A stretch of 64,000 nucleotides of DNA from the NCBI GenBank assembly GCA_038210135.1, contig JBBQWZ010000039.1, positions 5,031 to 69,030 of the forward strand. Direction: 5' to 3'. Position numbers and translations under genes: made by a program. Within the stretch, counting starts at the first letter, position 1. Each line of letters begins with the position of its first letter. The notes beneath the pieces are model-generated. The model was not told the origin of the DNA. It ran no database searches and was given only the letters and a program-made list of their open reading frames with translations. Positions 1 through 8,292 of this stretch are shown here, in pieces. The DNA comes from JBBQWZ01 sp038210135. Lineage in GTDB: Bacteria; Acidobacteriota; Terriglobia; Bryobacterales; Bryobacteraceae.

Positions 1-1
1 T

Positions 2-1477
2 TATACGCTCGAACTTTTGGCGCGTAATGCACAGGGCGTGTGGAGTTCGGATGCTGCGAAACTGCGGTTCGAGGTAGATCCGCCGTGGTGGATGACGTGG
101 TGGTTTCGGGTGGCGATGATCGGGCTGATGCTGCTGCTCGGGCGGCTCCTGTGGATCCGGCGAATGGCGCGTACGGAGATGGAGAAGTTGCGGCTCGAAG
201 CGGCGGTGGATGACCGGACACGCGAGCTATCGCGTGAGAAGCAGCGGCTGCTGGTCGAAAAAGTACGCACTGAGCAACAGAAGCGGGAGATCGAGCGGTT
301 GCTTTCCGAAGCCCAGGAATCCAGCCGGTTGAAGAGCGAGTTTCTGGCCAATATGAGTCATGAGATCCGGACTCCGATGAACGGCGTGCTGGGTATGACG
401 AGCATGGTGCTGGCCTCGGAGCTTGACAACGAGCAACGCGAATACCTGGAACTGGCGAAGCTGTCGGCGGACGCACTGCTGACGATTCTGAACGACATTC
501 TGGACTTCTCGAAGATTGAAGCGGGGCGGATGGAGCTGAGTCCGATTCCGTTCGCACTGCGGGACTGCGTATCTGATTCCAGTCGCACGCTGACGCTGGC
601 GGCGGCGCAGAAGAAGCTGTCGATTGGATGCGTGGTGGACGACGAAGTTCCGGCGATCGTAATTGGCGATCCGGACCGGCTGCGGCAGATTTTGTTGAAC
701 CTGGTTTCGAATGCGATCAAGTTCACGCTGGAGGGCAGCGTCGGGATTCGGGTGTTTGTACTGACTCGCACGGCGGATCAGGTGACGGTACAGTTCTCGA
801 TCCACGACACGGGCATTGGCGTTCCGGCGGAGAAATTGAAGATCATTTTCGAGCCGTTCCGGCAGGCGGATGGTTCGACGACGCGCAGGTACGGCGGTAC
901 GGGGTTGGGCCTGGCGATCTGCGTCCGGCTGGCGGAGCTGATGGGCGGACGGATCTGGGCGGAAAGCGAGCCGGGCGAGGGAAGCACGTTCCACTTCACG
1001 GCGAATTTTGTGGCACCGGCCGAGCAGGCGCTTCCGATTCCGGCGGTGGGTTTGCGGAGACTGGCAGCCGCGGTCACGGAAGGTTCGGGCGGGGTCCGGG
1101 CTTTGTCGATCCTGCTGGCGGAAGACAATCCGGTCAATCAACGGCTGGCGGCGCGGCTGCTCGAGAAGCGCGGTCATCACGTGGATGTTGTGAGCACCGG
1201 GCGGGAGGCGATTGACGCCGTCACTCATCGTGAGTTCGACGTGATCCTGATGGATGTGCAGATGCCGGACATCGATGGCCTCGAAGCGACCACGCGGATT
1301 CGCGCGCTGGGGATTTCGACGCCGATTCTCGCGATCACGGCGCATACGATGTCGAGCGATCGCGAGCGCTGCCTTTCGGCTGGAATGGACGGCTTTGTGA
1401 ATAAGCCGATCGATGCGGCGCTTCTGGCGGAATCCGTGGAGTCCGCGGCGGCGGCGCGTGCGGCACCGGCGTCGTAA
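2..1477 (+). CDS. Hybrid histidine kinase/response regulator, 5' truncated by window edge
   Basis: The reading frame is open to the window edge, so the true start lies upstream. The first ~30 residues (YTLELLARNAQGVWS...LRFEVDPPWW) look like the Y_Y_Y domain that ends regulator-propeller sensor proteins, so the missing part is probably a periplasmic beta-propeller. A membrane segment follows (about residues 31-53), then a coiled coil, the HisKA domain (phospho-acceptor His in ANMSHEIRTP, about residue 120), the ATPase domain (DTGIGVP, GGTGLGLAI) and a C-terminal receiver with Asp in ILMDVQMPD (about residue 418). It would autophosphorylate in the inner membrane and relay to its own receiver. 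No output domain follows the receiver, so a phosphorelay partner is expected elsewhere. Confidence 0.93.
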   Translation, partial: YTLELLARNAQGVWSSDAAKLRFEVDPPWWMTWWFRVAMIGLMLLLGRLLWIRRMARTEMEKLRLEAAVDDRTRELSREKQRLLVEKVRTEQQKREIERLLSEAQESSRLKSEFLANMSHEIRTPMNGVLGMTSMVLASELDNEQREYLELAKLSADALLTILNDILDFSKIEAGRMELSPIPFALRDCVSDSSRTLTLAAAQKKLSIGCVVDDEVPAIVIGDPDRLRQILLNLVSNAIKFTLEGSVGIRVFVLTRTADQVTVQFSIHDTGIGVPAEKLKIIFEPFRQADGSTTRRYGGTGLGLAICVRLAELMGGRIWAESEPGEGSTFHFTANFVAPAEQALPIPAVGLRRLAAAVTEGSGGVRALSILLAEDNPVNQRLAARLLEKRGHHVDVVSTGREAIDAVTHREFDVILMDVQMPDIDGLEATTRIRALGISTPILAITAHTMSSDRERCLSAGMDGFVNKPIDAALLAESVESAAAARAAPAS

Positions 1478-1902
1478 TTTCGGGTTCCGCTTGCGGCTCG
1501 CTGCTTCGGAGCGCTCTGGGCGCGGCTCGTCTGGCTAGCGCATCGCGGGATGGACGATCCGATCTCGGACGGCTGGCGGAAGGCACTTACTCCGCGGCAC
1601 TTCGTGCCGCTTCGTGCGCGCCTCGACGCATGGTTGGCACGCTTTTGTCGCTGAGGTACTTTTGTGCACGATCCTACGGGTCGAGTAGAAAGAAGTCCGC
1701 TTCCTTACGGTCGCGGTTCGGTGCTGACTGCAGGGCCGCTTCCTTACGGTCGGGGTTCGGTGCTGGCTGCGGGTCCGCTTCCTTACGGTCGCGGTTCGGT
1801 GCTGACTGCAGGTCCGCTTCCTTACGGTCGGGGCTCGGTGCTGACTGCAGGTCCGCTTCCTTACGGTCGCGGTTCGGTGCTGAGGACTGCGGGTCCGCTT
1901 CC
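1478..1902. other. Gene-free spacer filled with dispersed repeats
   Basis: The stretch between the kinase and lpxI holds one copy of the TTC-loop hairpin repeat and a 39-bp tandem array, listed separately. All plus-strand frames are open through the array only because the period is a multiple of three. I see no supported gene. Confidence 0.7.
1584..1629 (+). repeat. Dispersed repeat R4 (TTC-loop hairpin), copy 1
   Basis: Begins cacttact and ends cttcgtgcgcgcctcgacgc, as do the copies at 12840, 36815 and 40274. The core is a perfect hairpin, GCGGCAC-TTC-GTGCCGC. The other copies keep the loop and flanks but change the stem in a compensating way. Confidence 0.85.
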
Positions 1903-1920
1903 TTACGGTCGCGGTTCGGA
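1696..1920 (+). repeat. 39-bp tandem array of repeat R1, six units
   Basis: Six units start at 1697, 1736, 1775, 1814, 1853 and 1895, a period of 39,39,39,39,42 bp. Each carries CCGCTTCC-TTAC-GGTCGCGG (or GGTCGGGG), a hairpin with a TTAC loop, followed by ttcggtgctgactgcagg. The last unit runs into lpxI: the loop bases TTA at 1903-1905 are the complement of the lpxI stop codon. The in-frame peptide GPLPYGRGSVLTA repeated along it is an artefact of the period, not evidence for a protein. Confidence 0.9.
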
Positions 1921-2733
1921 TTCGGGCGGGAAGGCTTCGATGGCGATTTTGGCTTGGTTGGCTTTCCTTAGCATTTCGTCGCGATCGAGGAGCAGGGTTC
2001 GGCCGGCGTCGATGGCGAGAGACGTGGCTCCGGTGGCGATCATGGTGTCGATGGTGGCGGGTCCGACTACGGGGACATCAAACAGCATGTGCTGACGGCG
2101 GCGCGAGACCTTGACCAGGCGGAGGGGTTTCCCTTCGGCGAGGCTGGCGGCGCGGCGGAGCATCTCGTCGGTGCCTTCCATGGCCTCCATCGCGACGCAG
2201 GCGCGGTCCGCGATGGCGACGCTTTGACCGACGTCGAAGCCTGCCAGCGCGTTGGCGACGCGGCGTCCGTATTCGATTTCGCCACGCTCGTCAGAGGTCA
2301 GCTTGCGTTTGGTCAGCGGACCTTGGGGTGCCAGCAGGTCTTTGAGAAGAAGGGTCGAGTCGACGACTTCGATGCCTTCGTCGGCAAGAATTTTGATGAC
2401 GGCGCCGATGAGGGAGTCGGTGTTTTTCGAGCTTAGCGACGCGAGGACTTTGAACAGACGCCAGTCGGGCCGGATGGAAGAGAAGATTTTCGCGTGCTTC
2501 ACCTGGCCGCACATCATGACGCGCGAGAGGCCTTCTTCTTTGCAGATGTCGATGAGCTTGCCGAGGGCTCCTAGGGAGATCCAGTAGCACTTGACGGCGA
2601 GGTTTTCGATCTCGCGAGGCGCTTCCTCTTCGATGCCGATGGCGACGATCTCCATGCCGAGCGACTTGGCGGCTTCGAGGGCGAGGATGGGGAAGCGTCC
2701 GTTGCCTGCGATCATGCCATAGCGTTCGGGCAT
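1903..2733 (-). CDS. lpxI: LpxI family UDP-2,3-diacylglucosamine pyrophosphatase
   Basis: A 276-residue product starting MPERYGMIAGNGRFP matches the LpxI (DUF1009) family, which hydrolyses UDP-2,3-diacylglucosamine to lipid X in lipid A synthesis and replaces LpxH in many bacteria. The N-terminal glycine-rich motif GMIAGNGRFP and the later TKRKLTSDERGEIEYGRRVA and DVPVVGPATIDTM segments are typical. It starts 2 bp after the lpxA stop, so it is translated from the fabZ-lpxA-lpxI transcript. The open frame continues about 100 codons upstream inside lpxA, but the conserved N-terminus fixes this start. The final residues (ESEPRP) and the stop codon are encoded by the last unit of the adjacent tandem repeat. 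Confidence 0.88.
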   Translation of the reverse strand: MPERYGMIAGNGRFPILALEAAKSLGMEIVAIGIEEEAPREIENLAVKCYWISLGALGKLIDICKEEGLSRVMMCGQVKHAKIFSSIRPDWRLFKVLASLSSKNTDSLIGAVIKILADEGIEVVDSTLLLKDLLAPQGPLTKRKLTSDERGEIEYGRRVANALAGFDVGQSVAIADRACVAMEAMEGTDEMLRRAASLAEGKPLRLVKVSRRRQHMLFDVPVVGPATIDTMIATGATSLAIDAGRTLLLDRDEMLRKANQAKIAIEAFPPESEPRP

Positions 2734-2735
2734 GG

Positions 2736-3512
2736 CTATTTCACGAAACCGCGTTCGGAGGCGGCGATGAAGGCGAGCAGTTCTTCGCGCTCCGGCGTCG
2801 CGTCCACTTCCGCTTTGATGCGTTCGATAGCCTGGCTGGTATTCAGGCCGGAGCGAGTGAGCAGGCGGAAGAATTTGTGGAGTCCGTCGATGGTGGACTT
2901 GTCGAAGCCGCGGCGTTCGAGGCCGACGGCGTTGGCGCCGAAGACTTTCACTTCGCGGACGCTGACGGTGGTCGAGAAGGGCAGGACATCCTGGGTGATG
3001 ACGCTGTAGCCGCCGATGAAGGCGTGGCGGCCGACGCGGCAAAACTGGTGGACGCCGCTGAAGGCTCCAATGGTCGCCCAGTCTTCGATGATGACGTGAC
3101 CGGCAAAGGTGACGGCGTTATCGAGCGTGCAATGGCTGCCGATCAGCACGTCGTGAGCGACGTGGACGTAGGCCATCAGCAAGTTGTCGTCGCCGATTTT
3201 GGTAAGCGCTCCGCCGCCTTCGGTACCGCGATGGATGGTGACGAATTCGCGAATGTTGTTGCGATCGCCGATGCGGGTCCAGGCGCGCTCGCCTTTGTAT
3301 TTTTTGTCCTGGGAGGCGCCGCCGACGGTGGAATACGGATAGAAAGTGTTGTCGGCACCGATTGACGTTGGGCCTTCAACGTAGACGTGGGCTTTGAGGT
3401 GAGTGCGCTCGCCGATTTCGACTTCAGGGCCGAGAATGCAGAACGGGCCGATTTCCGCGGAGTCCGCGACTTTCGCGGCGGGGTCTACGATCGCGGTTGG
3501 ATGGATGGCCAT
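2736..3512 (-). CDS. lpxA: Acyl-ACP--UDP-N-acetylglucosamine O-acyltransferase
   Basis: This 258-residue protein transfers a hydroxyacyl chain from ACP to UDP-GlcNAc, the first step of lipid A synthesis in the cytoplasm. It begins MAIHPTAIVDPAAKVADSAE and shows left-handed beta-helix hexapeptide repeats over roughly residues 1-185, with the catalytic His in HVAHD (His120), then the helical C-terminal region (ERRGFDKSTIDGLHKFFRLL). Length is normal for the family. Its start codon overlaps the fabZ stop by one base (TGATG), which indicates translational coupling. Confidence 0.95.
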   Translation of the reverse strand: MAIHPTAIVDPAAKVADSAEIGPFCILGPEVEIGERTHLKAHVYVEGPTSIGADNTFYPYSTVGGASQDKKYKGERAWTRIGDRNNIREFVTIHRGTEGGGALTKIGDDNLLMAYVHVAHDVLIGSHCTLDNAVTFAGHVIIEDWATIGAFSGVHQFCRVGRHAFIGGYSVITQDVLPFSTTVSVREVKVFGANAVGLERRGFDKSTIDGLHKFFRLLTRSGLNTSQAIERIKAEVDATPEREELLAFIAASERGFVK

Positions 3513-3949
3513 CAGACACGGTCAGCGAGTTTGCAGAGGACTTCGGCTTCGGCGACTAAGACGCCGTTGACGGTGGCGGTGCCGTACATTTTGGCGACCG
3601 AGGCTTTACGCTTACTCACTTTCATTTCGATGCGGAGTTGATCGCCGGGACGAACGGGGCGGCGGAATTTCGCCTGCTCGACGGAAGCGAGAAGGACGAG
3701 TTTATTTTCGCGGTCTTCCATGCTGCTGAGCACGAGGACGCCGGCGACCTGGGCCATAGCCTCGACGATGAGGACGCCGGGCATGACGGGAAATTCCGGG
3801 AAATGGCCAGCGAAGAAGGGTTCGTTGATGGTGACGTTTTTGATGCCGACGATGCGCTCGGCCTCCATTTCGATGATGGAGTCCACGAGCAGGAAGGGAT
3901 AGCGATGCGGAAGAATTTTTCGGATCGCGTCGATGTCAAGAATCGCCAT
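3512..3949 (-). CDS. fabZ: 3-hydroxyacyl-[acyl-carrier-protein] dehydratase
   Basis: The 145-residue product has the hot-dog fold signature of FabZ: His15 in ILPHRYPFLLVD, and the catalytic pair His49 and Glu63 in AGHFPEFPVMPGVLIVEAMA. It dehydrates 3-hydroxyacyl-ACP in fatty acid elongation, and competes with LpxA for the same substrate, which explains the fabZ-lpxA pairing. I chose ATG 3949 because MAILDIDAIRKILPHR is the normal family N-terminus, although the frame is open far upstream across the divergent M20 gene. It is the first gene of the fabZ-lpxA-lpxI unit. Confidence 0.96.
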   Translation of the reverse strand: MAILDIDAIRKILPHRYPFLLVDSIIEMEAERIVGIKNVTINEPFFAGHFPEFPVMPGVLIVEAMAQVAGVLVLSSMEDRENKLVLLASVEQAKFRRPVRPGDQLRIEMKVSKRKASVAKMYGTATVNGVLVAEAEVLCKLADRV

Positions 3950-3961
3950 GTAAGCCTCGCT

Positions 3962-3967
3962 ATTATA
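3962..3967 (-). promoter_or_regulatory. Candidate -10 box for fabZ-lpxA-lpxI
   Basis: A perfect TATAAT on the minus strand lies 12 bp before the fabZ ATG in the 25-bp divergent spacer. The matching -35 is weak (TTAAGG, 18-bp spacing). The leader would be only about 6 nt. Confidence 0.45.
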
Positions 3968-3974
3968 GCAACCG

Positions 3975-5117
3975 ATGGATCCTTTCCTTAAATACGCAAG
4001 GGCAAAACAGCCGGAAATCATCGCGCTGATCAAGACGCTGGTGGAACTGGAATCGCCGAGCGACAACGCGGCGAGCGTGAATCGCTTTGTGGATTTGTTT
4101 GTCGCGACGTGCGGCGGAGAGGCGAAGTGCAAGACGTTTCCGGGCGGCAAGTTCGGGAAGAACCTGCGATGCGAATTTGTTTTGGCGGGCAAAAAAACGT
4201 CCGACGGCATGGTGCTCGGATTGGGGCACTCGGATACGGTGTGGCCGATGGGCACGCTGGCGACGATGCCGTTCCGGCAGGAGAAAGGTCGGTTGTGGGG
4301 GCCGGGCGTATTGGATATGAAGGCCGGGCTGGTGTTCTTTCTGTATGCGGTGAAGGCGCTCCGCGAGTTGGATGTTCGGGTGTCGCGGAAGGTGGTTTTG
4401 CAGATCAATTCGGATGAAGAAGTGGGCAGCGATGTTTCGCGCGCGTTGACGGAAGAAGCGGCGAAGGCGAGCGCGGCGGTGCTGGTGCTCGAACCGGGTA
4501 CGGGATTGACGGGGAAGTTGAAGACGGCGCGGAAGGGCGTCGGCGATTACTTGGTGACGGTGCGGGGCAAGGCTTCGCATGCGGGAGTGGATTTCACGAA
4601 TGGCGCGAGCGCGATTGTGGAGATCAGTAGGCAGATTGAAAAGATTGCGGGTTTCACGAATCTCGAAAAGGGGATCACGGTGAATCCGGGGGTGGTGCAT
4701 GGCGGTACGCGGAGCAATGTGATTGCGGCGGAGGCGAGTACGCACGTCGATTTTCGGGTGCCGCGGATGAAGGATGCGGCTTGGATCGAGGCGCAATTCG
4801 GGAGGTTGAAGGCGTTTGACAAGAGATGCTCTTTGGTTGTGGAGGGCGGGTTGAACCGGCCGCCGATGGAGAGGTCGGCTGGTGTGCGGCGGTTATTTGG
4901 GATGGCGGAGAAACTGGCGGCGGAGGTCGGCGTGGATTTAGAGGAGTCGATGACGGGGGGCGGGTCCGACGGGAATTTCACGGCGGCGATGGGGGTTCCG
5001 ACGCTGGACGGTTTGGGGGCGGTCGGGGAAGGGGCGCACGCTTTGAATGAGAGTCTTTTGGTGAACCGAATTGCGGATCGGACGGCTTTGCTGGCGAAGT
5101 TGATTACGGCGATTTAA
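3975..5117 (+). CDS. M20 family metallopeptidase (carboxypeptidase G2-like)
   Basis: A 380-residue zinc peptidase of the M20 family. Visible motifs are GLGHSDTVWPMGTL (metal-binding His, about residue 84), GPGVLDMKAG (bridging Asp, about 114), SDEEVGS (catalytic Glu-Glu, about 146), and the C-terminal GAHALNE (metal-binding His, about 354). The dimerisation insert carries HAGVDFTNGASA. The closest named relatives are glutamate carboxypeptidases, which cut C-terminal glutamate from folates or peptides; substrate cannot be read from sequence. There is no signal peptide, so it is probably cytoplasmic. It is transcribed away from fabZ across a 25-bp spacer. Confidence 0.9.
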   Translation: MDPFLKYARAKQPEIIALIKTLVELESPSDNAASVNRFVDLFVATCGGEAKCKTFPGGKFGKNLRCEFVLAGKKTSDGMVLGLGHSDTVWPMGTLATMPFRQEKGRLWGPGVLDMKAGLVFFLYAVKALRELDVRVSRKVVLQINSDEEVGSDVSRALTEEAAKASAAVLVLEPGTGLTGKLKTARKGVGDYLVTVRGKASHAGVDFTNGASAIVEISRQIEKIAGFTNLEKGITVNPGVVHGGTRSNVIAAEASTHVDFRVPRMKDAAWIEAQFGRLKAFDKRCSLVVEGGLNRPPMERSAGVRRLFGMAEKLAAEVGVDLEESMTGGGSDGNFTAAMGVPTLDGLGAVGEGAHALNESLLVNRIADRTALLAKLITAI

Positions 5118-5132
5118 GCGAAGTGGCAGATC

Positions 5133-5161
5133 TTGACAGACTCTGCCATCAAGCCTACATT
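5133..5161 (+). promoter_or_regulatory. Sigma-70-type promoter for the ParD/ParE locus, predicted leaderless
   Basis: TTGACA (5133-5138), a 17-bp spacer, then TACATT (5156-5161). The end of the -10 box is 6 nt before ATG 5168, so the expected +1 is the A of that ATG. No Shine-Dalgarno is present. Confidence 0.65.
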
Positions 5162-5167
5162 CAAGCT

Positions 5168-5437
5168 ATGACGTCCATGAATGTATCTTTACCCGAAGAT
5201 CTTAAGGAATTCGCGGAGTCTCAAGCGAAGCATGGGTACAGTACGGCGAGCGAATACGTAAGGGAACTGATCCGCGAAGATCAGAAGCGAAAAGCCAGAG
5301 AACGCCTTGACGCGATGTTGCTCGAAGGTCTGAATTCCGGGGATTCGATTCGAGCGGATTCCGCCTTCTGGGCCGAACTGAAGACAGAAGCCCTCCTTCA
5401 GCTGGACCGGCGGCGAAGGGTTTCGAAGAGGAAGTGA
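5168..5437 (+). CDS. ParD-like type II antitoxin
   Basis: An 89-residue protein MTSMNVSLPEDLKEFAES... with an N-terminal ribbon-helix-helix fold (MNVSLPEDLKEFAE, then GYSTASEYVRELIRED) and a charged C-terminal arm for toxin binding. This is the standard ParD plan: it binds its own promoter and neutralises a ParE ribosome-independent toxin that targets gyrase. The downstream toxin gene overlaps by 4 bp (GTGA). I chose ATG 5168 because it matches the predicted transcription start; ATG 5177 (MNVSLPE) is the alternative. The partner toxin is frameshifted, so the antitoxin may be a survivor of a decaying locus. Confidence 0.85.
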   Translation: MTSMNVSLPEDLKEFAESQAKHGYSTASEYVRELIREDQKRKARERLDAMLLEGLNSGDSIRADSAFWAELKTEALLQLDRRRRVSKRK

Positions 5438-5761
5438 CTCCACAGATAACGATCCGGCCGCTGGCGCGCGTCGACCTGCTAGAGCAATTCGTCTACCTGG
5501 GCGAGCAGTCGAGTCCGCGATTTGCCGAGCGGTATCTGGAAGCTGTGGAACGAACCTGCCGTCGTCTCGGCATACATCCTGGCAGCGGGGCGCGTTGGCT
5601 TCCCTGCGACCCTTGAAGGAATGCGGAGGTTTCGCGTCAAGGGGTTTGAAAATTTCCTGGTCTTCTATCTGCCAGGACGAGAAGGTATCGACGTCGTACG
5701 AGTTCTCCATGGAGCGCGCGATATCGTCTCGATCTTCGCGGATGAAGAGGATGGCGTCTGA
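5434..5761 (+). pseudogene. ParE/RelE-family toxin, frameshifted
   Basis: From GTG 5434 the first frame gives MTPQITIRPLARVDLLEQF...ERTCRRLGIHPGSGA, a normal ParE N-terminus, then stops at 5616. The rest, GMRRFRVKGFENFLVFY...DVVRVLHGARDIVSIF, continues in another frame to 5761. Joined near 5590-5610 they make one standard ParE of about 108 residues. The single frameshift removes the C-terminal strand needed for gyrase poisoning. It could be a real inactivation, a sequencing error or, less likely, a programmed shift. Confidence 0.8.
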
Positions 5762-5876
5762 TTCGAGGGCGTTCAGCGACGAAGGCGATCCAGCGCTTTA
5801 GTCGATTCGATGCCACTTCTGCGCGGAACTTTGTTTGGTCCAGGTGCATCAACAAAAAGGGATGCTGGGTTTAGTT

Positions 5877-5899
5877 CACAGGCCGGAGGCCTATGCTAC
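5877..5899. repeat. Dispersed repeat R5 (GGA-loop hairpin), copy 1
   Basis: cacaggccggaggcctatgctac with the hairpin AGGCC-GGA-GGCCT. It differs by one base from the copies at 11521 and 11554. It sits in the spacer between the ParE remnant and the lptC/A gene. Confidence 0.8.
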
Positions 5900-5930
5900 C
5901 GGGCCACGGTATCCTGGAGTCTGAACTTTC

Positions 5931-8288
5931 ATGCGCCGCACGCGGTGGCTGTTTCCAGTCGCTATTCTAGTCATTCTCGTTGCTGTCGGCTCGACGTACC
6001 TCGCGCGCCTGGAGCGGACGCGCAAGGAATCGCCGGTGGCGCCGAAGCCGCTCGAATCCGGGATTGACACCAAGGCCAGCAAGTGGCATTTCGTCAAGTC
6101 GGACGGAACGCGTCCGGTCATTGAAATTTTCGCCGCCGATTTCAAGCAGGTCCGCGAGCCGGCGGTGATGGAACTCGAGGGCGTCGAGCTTCACCTTTTC
6201 CACAAAAACGGCCAGGAATTCGATAAGGTGACTTGCGCCAAAGCGCAGTTCAGTCAGAAGGAAGGCTTCCTGTATTCGGAGGGCGACGTGGAGATCGCGA
6301 TGGCGATTCCGGTCGAGACGGAAGGCGGCGAGGCTCCACCTCCGGCGCGGCACATCAAGATTTTTTCGTCTGGCGTGCGGTTTGAAAGCAAGTCCGGCAA
6401 GGCGGAGACGGTGCGCGGCGCGAAGTTCCTGTTTGATGAAGGGGACGGATCGGCGACGGGCGTGGATTACGATCCGACGACGCGCGAACTGCATTTGCGG
6501 GCCGATGTAAAGATGAACTGGCGCGGCAGGAAGCCGGGCAGCAAGCCGATGTTGATCGAGGCGGGCGAAGCGTTCTACAAGGAAAAAGAATCGAAGGTAA
6601 TCCTGATGCCGTGGTCGCGACTGACGCGCGACACGCTGAAGATGGACGCGGCGATGAGCGTGGTGACGCTCGAAGATGGCGACATCAAAATGGCGGAATC
6701 CGGGAATGCGCGCGGCGTGCAGACGGCTGAAAACCGCAAGCTGGATTTCGCGGCCGATCAGATGGTGATGCATTTCGGTGAGAACGCGTCGATTCAGAAG
6801 ATCGTTGGCGAACGCAACGCGAAGCTGAATTCCCTATCGCGGACGGCGAATACGGCGGTGACGGCGGACAAGCTGGATCTGGATTTCGACAACGTGGATA
6901 AAGAGGCGCAGTTGAAGCTCGCGGTCGCGACCGGGAAAAGCGTGCTGGTGACGTCGCCGGTAGCGAAGGCGGGCGTCCTTCAAGGCGATACGAAGACGCT
7001 GAAGAGCGAAGTCGTGACGATGAAGATGCGGCCGGGCGGCGAGGAGATCGAAACGGTCGAGACGCAATCGGCGGCGGTGGTGGACTTCACGCCGAATCGG
7101 CCGGGCCAGCCGAAGCGATCGATGACCGGCGACCGGGTGTGGATGACGTACGGCGCGGACAATCAGATCGAGACGTTCAAGTCGGTGAACGTGACGACGC
7201 GCACGGACAATGCGCCGAAGGCTGTGAAGCCGGGTCAGCCGGCGGCTCCGAACTATCCGGCATTCACGAAGAGCAAGGATCTGTTGGCGACGTTCGATCC
7301 GAAGACGGCGCAGTTGGCGAAGCTCGAACAGACGGGCGACTTCCGCTACGACGAGGGTCCGCGAAAGGCGCAGGCGAATAAAGGTGTCCTCGATCAGCAG
7401 AAGGATTTGATGACGCTCGACGGCGCGGCGCGAGTGGCGGATCTATCGGGAACGACGAACGCCGAGAAGATCACGATCAACCAGAAGACCAACGATTTCA
7501 CGGCGGACGGCAACGTGCAGTCGATGCGGATGCCGGATAAACAAAATCCTTCGGGCGCGATGTTAAACGCGGACGAGCCGATGCAGGCGCGGGCGAAGAA
7601 GATGACGTCGACGGCGAACAATCAGAAGATTCATTACGAAGGCAGCGCGGTGGCATGGCAGGGCGCGAACCGGATCACGGGGGATCGGATCGATATCGAT
7701 CGCGAGGAAGGGATCCTTGAGGCGCACGGATCGGTGACCAGCCAGTTCCTGGATAAGGCGAAGACCGAGGAGCCGGAGAAGGCGGGCGCGGCGGCGGCGA
7801 AGAAGCAGGACGCGAAGAAATCGACGAAGAAAAAAGCGCCGCCGAAACAGGGTCCACAGCCGGCGGTGTTCACGATCGTGAAGGCGCCGGATATGCGGTA
7901 TTCGGACGAAGACCGGATCGCGCATTACACGGGCGGCGTGCTGTTGAATCGGCCTGGCATGCAAGTGAAGGCGAAAGAGATCAAAGCGTACCTGAAGGAT
8001 CCGGACGATGAAAAGGAATCCGACTCGTCGCTCGATAAAGCGATCGCCGATGGCAAGGTGGAGATTCTGCAGACGACCGATAAGCGCAAGCGGGTGGGCA
8101 CGGGCGAGCACGCGGAATATTACGCGGAAGACGAGAAGCTGATCCTGCAAGGCGGTCAGCCGACGCTGGTGGATAGCTTGAAGGGGACGACCAAGGGCAA
8201 GCAATTGACCTGGTTTTCCAACGATGATAGGCTCTTGGTCAACGGCGTCGAGAGCGCTCCCGCCGAAAGCACCATCCGCCGCAAGTAG
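5931..8288 (+). CDS. LptC/LptA-type LPS transport fusion protein
   Basis: A 785-residue protein anchored by one N-terminal membrane helix (about residues 6-26, WLFPVAILVILVAVGSTYLA). The next ~170 residues resemble LptC (YSEGDVEIAM, strand-turn pattern). The remainder repeats OstA/LptA-like segments in which DxxxY, LxAxGxV and (I/L)xGDRxxxD motifs recur (HYEGSAVAWQGANRITGDRI, residues about 565-585). It therefore seems to carry both the inner-membrane LptC anchor and an extended beta-jellyroll bridge, roughly twice the summed length of the E. coli proteins. A Lys/Pro-rich stretch (about residues 620-640) separates the last module. lptB follows 4 bp later, which fits an LPS-export role. Confidence 0.8.
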   Translation: MRRTRWLFPVAILVILVAVGSTYLARLERTRKESPVAPKPLESGIDTKASKWHFVKSDGTRPVIEIFAADFKQVREPAVMELEGVELHLFHKNGQEFDKVTCAKAQFSQKEGFLYSEGDVEIAMAIPVETEGGEAPPPARHIKIFSSGVRFESKSGKAETVRGAKFLFDEGDGSATGVDYDPTTRELHLRADVKMNWRGRKPGSKPMLIEAGEAFYKEKESKVILMPWSRLTRDTLKMDAAMSVVTLEDGDIKMAESGNARGVQTAENRKLDFAADQMVMHFGENASIQKIVGERNAKLNSLSRTANTAVTADKLDLDFDNVDKEAQLKLAVATGKSVLVTSPVAKAGVLQGDTKTLKSEVVTMKMRPGGEEIETVETQSAAVVDFTPNRPGQPKRSMTGDRVWMTYGADNQIETFKSVNVTTRTDNAPKAVKPGQPAAPNYPAFTKSKDLLATFDPKTAQLAKLEQTGDFRYDEGPRKAQANKGVLDQQKDLMTLDGAARVADLSGTTNAEKITINQKTNDFTADGNVQSMRMPDKQNPSGAMLNADEPMQARAKKMTSTANNQKIHYEGSAVAWQGANRITGDRIDIDREEGILEAHGSVTSQFLDKAKTEEPEKAGAAAAKKQDAKKSTKKKAPPKQGPQPAVFTIVKAPDMRYSDEDRIAHYTGGVLLNRPGMQVKAKEIKAYLKDPDDEKESDSSLDKAIADGKVEILQTTDKRKRVGTGEHAEYYAEDEKLILQGGQPTLVDSLKGTTKGKQLTWFSNDDRLLVNGVESAPAESTIRRK

Positions 8289-8292
8289 CCGC

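Noticed and set aside
1696..1920. Possible CRISPR array
   Set aside because: Units are contiguous tandem copies of 39 bp without variable spacers, and no cas genes are present.
1664..2095. Plus-strand ORF encoding repeated PLPYGRGSV units
   Set aside because: It is open only because the repeat period is a multiple of three, and it overlaps lpxI on the other strand; other plus frames are open over the array as well.
1903..3042. Longer lpxI with an extra ~100 N-terminal residues
   Set aside because: The extension lies wholly within lpxA in another frame, is Arg/Pro-rich antisense-like sequence, and the conserved LpxI N-terminus starts at 2733.
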